DNA of 64,000 bases. Source: an uncultured Pelagibacteraceae bacterium. GTDB lineage: Bacteria; Pseudomonadota; Alphaproteobacteria; Pelagibacterales; Pelagibacteraceae. The notes under the pieces are model-generated. The model made no database searches. It was not told the DNA's origin and worked only from the letters and a program-made list of their open reading frames with translations. Below are positions 59,283 through 64,000 of the stretch, one piece after another (position 1 is the stretch's first letter; each line of letters begins with the position of its first letter). Both the position numbers and the translations under genes were made by a program. The DNA lies in contig CACOSU010000003.1 of assembly GCA_902629935.1 (NCBI GenBank), positions 97,695 to 161,694 on the forward strand, written 5' to 3'.

Positions 59283-60146
59283 TTAACCTTCTAACATCTC
59301 TCTTGCATCAAAATTAAGTTGTAATTCCTTCCATCTTTCATACCCTGTAGTTGGAACTCTTAATGGTTGGCATAATTTAACTGCACGCAGTGCACTTTCA
59401 GCTAATACTTTATAAAATCCTTGACCTGGCTTATTCATTCGAGTGTGGTCTAGTATCTCAGTTTTTGAAACTGTTCCATCTGGTTTCAATTTTAATTTTA
59501 TTCTTACTAATAAATTTTCATTATAGGGTAATCCCAATGGAATACTCCAACATCCAAAAATTTGTGCTTTAAGTGCATCCTCTTCACTCAACGTAAGTCC
59601 TGTATTTTCTACATTTCTATCCTGATCTTGTGTTAAGTCGTTATTTGTCTTTAAAACTTTTGCACTCTCCTCTTTTGATTTATCAATTAAAGCTGCAATA
59701 TTATTTGGATCAAATAAATCTTTTTTTTCAAACTCTGATACTTGCTTTACCTTATCATCTACTTTTTCGGGATTTTGTTTTTTTTCTTCTTTAGTCTCTA
59801 TCTTTTTAACAGTTTTTTCAGGAAGAGGAATAGCTTCAGGTGCTTCTTTTTCTAATAGTTTACTATTTTGTTCAGGAGATATTACAGTTTTTGTTTTCGT
59901 TTTTTCTACTTTTTTTGGTGGAGCTTGTTCTGAAACAAGTTTTTTTTCTTTTTCTTTTACTTTTTCTATTGTTTTTTTAGCTTTTGGTGCAAAAGGAATA
60001 TTTGTTTTTTCTGCTATTTGAATTAACTCAACAGAAACAATAGGCGGAATATCTAGGGGTTTCTTTGCTAAAAAAGGTAAACTCATAGCTGTGATGAAAA
60101 TTAACATTACATGTAAAACAGAAGAAATAATTATACTTCTATTCAC
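59283..60146 (-). CDS. tolA: Tol-Pal system protein TolA
   Basis: An inner-membrane protein of 287 residues: one N-terminal helix (about 3-24), a Lys/Glu/Pro-rich periplasmic stalk (about 50-150), and a C-terminal TonB-like domain ([18 protein letters not shown]...). Sequence is weakly conserved, as usual for TolA, but its place between tolR and tolB settles the call. Confidence 0.9.
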   Translation of the reverse strand: MNRSIIISSVLHVMLIFITAMSLPFLAKKPLDIPPIVSVELIQIAEKTNIPFAPKAKKTIEKVKEKEKKLVSEQAPPKKVEKTKTKTVISPEQNSKLLEKEAPEAIPLPEKTVKKIETKEEKKQNPEKVDDKVKQVSEFEKKDLFDPNNIAALIDKSKEESAKVLKTNNDLTQDQDRNVENTGLTLSEEDALKAQIFGCWSIPLGLPYNENLLVRIKLKLKPDGTVSKTEILDHTRMNKPGQGFYKVLAESALRAVKLCQPLRVPTTGYERWKELQLNFDAREMLEG

Positions 60147-60151
60147 TTAGT

Positions 60152-60568
60152 TTACCTTTGTTTGTACGGTTCTGAAATCAAAGCTACTTTTGTAAAGCCA
60201 GATCCAGATAACAATCCCATGATTTCTAAGACTCTTCCGTAATTGATTGTTTTATCACCTCTAACATAAATTCTAGTATCGGTCCTATTCTTTGAAACCG
60301 CTAAAACCTTAGCAATGATATTATCGTATTCAACTTTTGCTTCTTGAATAAAAATTTCACCTTTTGCGTTTATTGATAGTGTTAAAGGTTCTGTTTCCTC
60401 AGGAAGAGAGTCAGCTGAACTCTCTGGCAAATCAACTTGCACTCCAACAGTCAATAATGGTGCAGTAACCATGAAAATTATTAATAGAACTAACATTACA
60501 TCTACAAAAGGTGTAACATTTATTTCACTCATTGGTTCTTTTGAAGAGCGATTAAGTTTAAAAGCCAT
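60152..60568 (-). CDS. tolR: Tol-Pal system protein TolR
   Basis: A 138-residue ExbD/TolR-type proton channel subunit. One membrane helix follows MSEINVTPFVDVMLVLLIIFMVT, with the essential Asp in FVDVMLVLL. The periplasmic part is compact. Sits between tolQ and tolA. Confidence 0.97.
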   Translation of the reverse strand: MAFKLNRSSKEPMSEINVTPFVDVMLVLLIIFMVTAPLLTVGVQVDLPESSADSLPEETEPLTLSINAKGEIFIQEAKVEYDNIIAKVLAVSKNRTDTRIYVRGDKTINYGRVLEIMGLLSGSGFTKVALISEPYKQR

Positions 60569-60574
60569 TTAGAT

Positions 60575-61249
60575 TTAAATTATTGTTAAAAATCTTTTAG
60601 AAAAGTTTTCTAATTTCTCTGAATATTTTTTAGCGTCATTATTAAATTTATTATAGGCTACAACTGCTGGAATTGCAGCTAATAGACCAAGTGCAGTTGC
60701 AAACAAAGCTTCTGCAATTCCTGGTGCAACAATCGCGAGGCTTGTATTTCTTGATATTGCAATTGATTGAAAAGAATTCATAATTCCCCAAACAGTTCCA
60801 AATAATCCAATAAAAGGAGCTGTTGAGCCTACAGTTGCCAAAAAGGTAAATCCTTTTTCAATTTTTGTCATTTGTTTTTCAATCCCAGCTTCAAGGGATG
60901 CACTCATTCTCTCACCAATGTTTGTTCTAGATTTTTTCTTAAGTAAACCTTCCATAGCATCTTGAAACATAAGTGACATTGGATCTTCGAGTTTACTTGG
61001 TAAACTATTATAAAAAGTTTCAGCAGATTTAGAGTTCCAAAATTTTTCTTCAAATTCTTCTGATGATTTAGTTATTTTTTTAAATAAACGTATTTTATCA
61101 ATAATCACAGCCCAAGAATATATTGAGCATAATATTAATATAATCATTACAGACTTAACAATTATGTCTGCTCTTAAAAATAAACTGAATAATGAAAAGT
61201 CAGTATTTGTTCCTAATTCAACTGCTTTTGCTGCTATGTCTGCTTCCAT
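60575..61249 (-). CDS. tolQ: Tol-Pal system protein TolQ
   Basis: A 224-residue MotA/TolQ/ExbB-type subunit with three membrane segments; conserved GLFGTVWGIMNSFQSI and APGIAEALFATALGLLAAIPAVVAYN-type regions (about 140-195). With TolR it uses the proton gradient to energise TolA. First gene of the tolQRAB set; ybgC, usual before tolQ, is missing here. Confidence 0.97.
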   Translation of the reverse strand: MEADIAAKAVELGTNTDFSLFSLFLRADIIVKSVMIILILCSIYSWAVIIDKIRLFKKITKSSEEFEEKFWNSKSAETFYNSLPSKLEDPMSLMFQDAMEGLLKKKSRTNIGERMSASLEAGIEKQMTKIEKGFTFLATVGSTAPFIGLFGTVWGIMNSFQSIAISRNTSLAIVAPGIAEALFATALGLLAAIPAVVAYNKFNNDAKKYSEKLENFSKRFLTII

Positions 61250-61302
61250 GCTTACTCATCACACCTAAATGTGTCATCATTTTGACTATTAATTTAAATT
61301 GA

Positions 61303-61800
61303 TTATTTTTCTTTTTTATAAGTTTCGTAGAAAAAGCTAGATATTAGAATGGCGTCTGCTTTGTTGTTGTCTTTCTTTTTTGACAATTGTGAAGAAAAAT
61401 ATGGAAAAATTTCAATAGCTCTAGTTCTACTAGCATCTTTTTCTGAATTAATAAGGTTAAAATATTTTTTCCACTTAGCAGGCCTAACATAATAAACAGG
61501 CAAATGCATTGCGCTACATATTCCTTTTAAAATACCAAAAGATTGACCAAAATTAAACATACTAGTTACTCCTTGACCTGGCATTGCGGAAACCTGCTCA
61601 ATTATAACTTTAATATTTGTTTTTTCAATTTTGTTTGTCCTTTTAATTATTTCATTAAATATTTGAGCACCATTAACTTGTCTTTTATTCTTCTTACCAT
61701 CTGTCATAGTTGGCATTTCAATTACGTCTTTTATTATTCCATCCTCAAAAAAACAGATTGATCCTGAGATTCCTGGATCAATTCCAATAATCAACATCAA
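61303..61800 (-). CDS. RuvC-like Holliday junction resolvase, phage-type
   Basis: A 165-residue RNase H-fold nuclease. Acidic residues fit the RuvC active site: Asp in IIGIDPGISGS, Glu in VIIEQVSAM, and Asp in NKADAILI near the C-terminus. The linker SAMPGQGVTSMFNFGQSFGILKGI is typical of RuvC-like proteins seen in phages rather than E. coli RuvC. It occupies the place of ruvC between yebC and tolQ, but ruvA and ruvB are absent beside it. Resolution of recombination junctions is the likely function. Confidence 0.82.
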   Translation of the reverse strand: MMLIIGIDPGISGSICFFEDGIIKDVIEMPTMTDGKKNKRQVNGAQIFNEIIKRTNKIEKTNIKVIIEQVSAMPGQGVTSMFNFGQSFGILKGICSAMHLPVYYVRPAKWKKYFNLINSEKDASRTRAIEIFPYFSSQLSKKKDNNKADAILISSFFYETYKKEK

Positions 61801-62522
61801 ATACCACCTAAATTAACATTTGAATAAACATTCTGAACATCATCATCTTCATCAAGAGTTTCTAAAAAATCTACAACACTATCTTTATTATCTTTATTTA
61901 TTATAACACTATTTAGTGGGACCCATTCAATTTCTGTTGAAATAAAATTTACAATAATTTTCTCTAAATTTTTTTTGACTTTGTATATTTCGCTCATTTG
62001 ACATTGAACTTCGTGATATTCGTCATGGGAAGAACATTCTTCTGCTCCAGACTCAATAGCTAAATCTAAAATTTTTTCATCAGATATCTCTTTTCTATCA
62101 ATTTTGATTATACCTAATTGTTTAAAATTATGAGAAGCGGAGCCTTGAGTTCCTAGGCTACCACCACTTTTTTGAAAAATAGTTCTAATATTTGATGCAG
62201 TTCTATTTTTATTGTCTGTTAAAGTTTCAACAATAACAGCAATCTTTTCAGGTCCGAATCCCTCATACCTTAAATTTTCAAAGTTTACTCCTGTTGCTGT
62301 GGAAGATTTATCAATTGCTCTTTCAATATTGTCTTTGGGCATATTTGCAGATCTAGCAGCCTGTACTGCAGATCTTAGTCTGGGGTTCATTGCAGGATCT
62401 TTATCACCAAGTTTTGCTGCAACAGTAATCTCTTTGGATAATTTTGAGAATATTTTTGATCTTTGCTTATCAGCCTTACCTTTCTTATGCTTTATTCCTG
62501 CCCAGTGAGAATGTCCAGCCAT
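61797..62522 (-). CDS. yebC: YebC/PmpR-family protein (TACO1-like)
   Basis: A 241-residue protein starting AGHSHWAGIKHKKGKADKQRSKIFSKLSKEI-type (about 2-30), the clear YebC signature. The family acts as transcription regulators and has been linked to translation of polyproline stretches. It overlaps the ruvC-like gene by 4 bp. Confidence 0.96.
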   Translation of the reverse strand: MAGHSHWAGIKHKKGKADKQRSKIFSKLSKEITVAAKLGDKDPAMNPRLRSAVQAARSANMPKDNIERAIDKSSTATGVNFENLRYEGFGPEKIAVIVETLTDNKNRTASNIRTIFQKSGGSLGTQGSASHNFKQLGIIKIDRKEISDEKILDLAIESGAEECSSHDEYHEVQCQMSEIYKVKKNLEKIIVNFISTEIEWVPLNSVIINKDNKDSVVDFLETLDEDDDVQNVYSNVNLGGI

Positions 62523-62528
62523 GATTTT

Positions 62529-63332
62529 TTAAATATTTTTTAATTGATCTCCATAAACATAGCTTTTTATATCTATCGCTAATCCTGTTTTTATATCACA
62601 ATCTACTATAACACCACATAAAGTAGCATCTCCAGTAGCAGGAAAATGCTTCACTGAATTCTTTTTTAAAAATCTATTTAAAGAATTCTCTTTATTCATA
62701 CCAATCACAGAGTCATAATCTCCACACATGCCCGCATCGGTTTGATATCCAGTACCATTATTAAGTATTCGAGCATCATTTGTTGGAATATGAGTGTGAG
62801 TTCCAATTACAAGTGTTGCATGTCCATCAAATAAATGCCCTATAGCATTTTTTTCACTTGTAATTTCACCATGAAAATCTATTACTAAAAAATCAAAGTC
62901 TTTTTTTAATTTATATTTCTCTAAAAATATTTGTGTTTCTTGAAAAACATCTTCACATTTTTTCATAAAAACATTTCCCATCAAATTAAGTACACCAATT
63001 TTAATATTATTTTTTGAAGAATAAATATTAAAACCTTTTCCAGGTGCAGGCTCAAATAAATTTTTAGGTCTTAGTAATCTTTTTTCTTTATCTATAAATT
63101 TTATAATTTCTTTCTGATTCCATACATGGTTTCCAGTTGTAATAACATTAACACCACAATTAAAGAAATCCTTACATACTTCTTCAGTTAATCCCATACC
63201 TTCTGCTGCTGCATTTTCACCATTTACAATTACAAAATCGATTTTATTTCTATCAATTTCATTTAATAAATTACTTGTTAATTTAGAGCATCCAGAAACG
63301 CCAACAACATCACCTAAAAATAAAATTCTCAT
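62529..63332 (-). CDS. YmdB-family metallophosphoesterase (TIGR00282)
   Basis: A 267-residue calcineurin-like phosphoesterase. Metal residues are in LFLGDVVGVSGC, VNGENAAAEGMGLT, TTGNHVWNQKEI, IDFHGEITSEK and IGTHTHIPTNDARI. Family members hydrolyse 2',3'-cyclic nucleotides in Bacillus. It overlaps the next gene upstream by 4 bp. Confidence 0.93.
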   Translation of the reverse strand: MRILFLGDVVGVSGCSKLTSNLLNEIDRNKIDFVIVNGENAAAEGMGLTEEVCKDFFNCGVNVITTGNHVWNQKEIIKFIDKEKRLLRPKNLFEPAPGKGFNIYSSKNNIKIGVLNLMGNVFMKKCEDVFQETQIFLEKYKLKKDFDFLVIDFHGEITSEKNAIGHLFDGHATLVIGTHTHIPTNDARILNNGTGYQTDAGMCGDYDSVIGMNKENSLNRFLKKNSVKHFPATGDATLCGVIVDCDIKTGLAIDIKSYVYGDQLKNI

Positions 63333-63874
63333 TCTATAATTTTTTTCTCAGTTATTATTAAATCAAGTTTTTTATCATACTTATTGATTGGTATTTTTGT
63401 TAATTCTTGATAAGAAAATCCTAACCCAATTTTTGAAATTTTTTTGATCCTCTCTATTTTTTGTAAATAACGATCATAAAACCCTCCACCATAACCCAAT
63501 CTATTCAAATCATGATCAAAAGCTACTAAAGGAACAAATATTATATCTGGGTAAATTTTCTTTCCTGATGTTGGCTCAGCAATTCCATACTTATTAATTT
63601 TTAAAGGATCTTTATTTGTCCATTCAAAAAAATCCATTTGGTTATTTTCTCTAATTATTGGTAAGGAAATATTTGCCTTTTTGTTTCTTAAAAAATAAAG
63701 CATATCCAAGTCATCAATCTCATGATTGCAAGGGTAATACCCTCCTACATTTTTGAAATTAATTTTATTTTTTTTTAAAAACCGATAAATTCTGTCAGGA
63801 CTGAGACTAAGTTTTTTATTCGAATTTTTTTTTCTAAGATTTAAAATTTTACTTCTTAGCTTAGATTTACTCAC
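63329..63874 (-). CDS. 5-formyltetrahydrofolate cyclo-ligase
   Basis: A 181-residue enzyme of the MTHFS/YgfA family that returns 5-formyl-THF to the active folate pool. It has the substrate loop LVAFDHDLNRLGYGGGFYDRYL near 115-136 and an N-terminal basic part for ATP. Start codon is GTG at 63874. It overlaps the phosphoesterase by 4 bp. Confidence 0.93.
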   Translation of the reverse strand: MSKSKLRSKILNLRKKNSNKKLSLSPDRIYRFLKKNKINFKNVGGYYPCNHEIDDLDMLYFLRNKKANISLPIIRENNQMDFFEWTNKDPLKINKYGIAEPTSGKKIYPDIIFVPLVAFDHDLNRLGYGGGFYDRYLQKIERIKKISKIGLGFSYQELTKIPINKYDKKLDLIITEKKIIE

Positions 63875-63878
63875 AGAC

Positions 63879-64000
63879 CTACTTTGAAATGTTTTCTAAT
63901 TTTGCTTTTTTTACAAAATTTGATATTTGATCAGCAGCTTCATCAATTAAATTTTCGTATTTTTTTTGATTATCGTCAATTTCTTGTTTTAAATTTTCAT
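63879..64000 (-). CDS. C-terminal part of a small helical protein (partial)
   Basis: The last 39 or so codons of a minus-strand frame that runs off the right edge and stops at 63879. The visible part (ENLKQEIDDNQKKYENLI...) is charged and probably coiled-coil. In other alphaproteobacteria small coiled-coil or ZapA-like genes sit before the cyclo-ligase gene, which fits, but the fragment is too short to name. Confidence 0.4.
   Translation of the reverse strand, partial: ENLKQEIDDNQKKYENLIDEAADQISNFVKKAKLENISK

Overview
The window is typical of a SAR11-clade alphaproteobacterium ('Candidatus Pelagibacter'-like). It is very AT-rich, has almost no intergenic space with many stop/start overlaps, and carries one-copy housekeeping genes, a permuted two-piece tmRNA, ThyX, and the alphaproteobacterial order hflK-hflC-DUF2065-degP and yebC-ruvC-tolQRAB-pal-cpoB-tilS-ftsH-folP-glmM. 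Taxonomy is inferred from gene content and composition only.

Left core (1-22300). On the minus strand lie the end of a FAD oxidoreductase, the rod-shape cluster mreB-mreC-mreD-mrdA-rodA, leuA, a dipeptide/oligopeptide ABC importer (binding protein, two permeases, one fused double ATPase), the branched-chain amino acid genes ilvI-ilvH-ilvC, miaA, degP and hflKC. Divergent mrp and convergent thyX close the block.

Accessory region (22583-32008). A 9.4-kb element is inserted at the 3' end of the tmRNA coding piece (ssrA). A 13-bp repeat marks both junctions, a tyrosine integrase gene sits at the right end, and TCAACGAAGT-type repeats lie just inside both ends as likely integrase arm sites. The + strand carries a possible HUH replication initiator, several unknown small proteins, a ribbon-helix-helix regulator, a protein resembling the T4 gp45 sliding clamp, and the integrase. 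A minus-strand cargo operon encodes a serine recombinase, a zinc-ribbon-like protein, two small exported proteins and a putative lipoprotein. The 580-bp leader holds a stem-loop cluster and two copies of a TATAAATA element that matches the T4 late-promoter consensus, each followed by the same downstream sequence. I recognise no capsid, terminase, polymerase, helicase or relaxase gene. The best reading is a small integrative element that may be a satellite of a T4-like pelagiphage, using a phage-type clamp and phage late promoters. This is the most interesting system in the window; the satellite role is inference.

Right core (32013-64000). Genes are ppdK, glyS/glyQ, an S49 peptidase, ispB, pdxH, aroC, dxs-ispA-xseB, tsaC with an ABC-2 exporter, tRNA-Arg(UCG), an RluD-type pseudouridine synthase, rpoH, purA-thiD, glmM-folP-ftsH-tilS, cpoB-pal-tolBARQ, a phage-type ruvC-like gene, yebC, a YmdB-type phosphoesterase and 5-formyl-THF cyclo-ligase. 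These cover cell-envelope integrity (Tol-Pal), isoprenoid, folate, pyridoxal and aromatic synthesis, and the heat-shock response.
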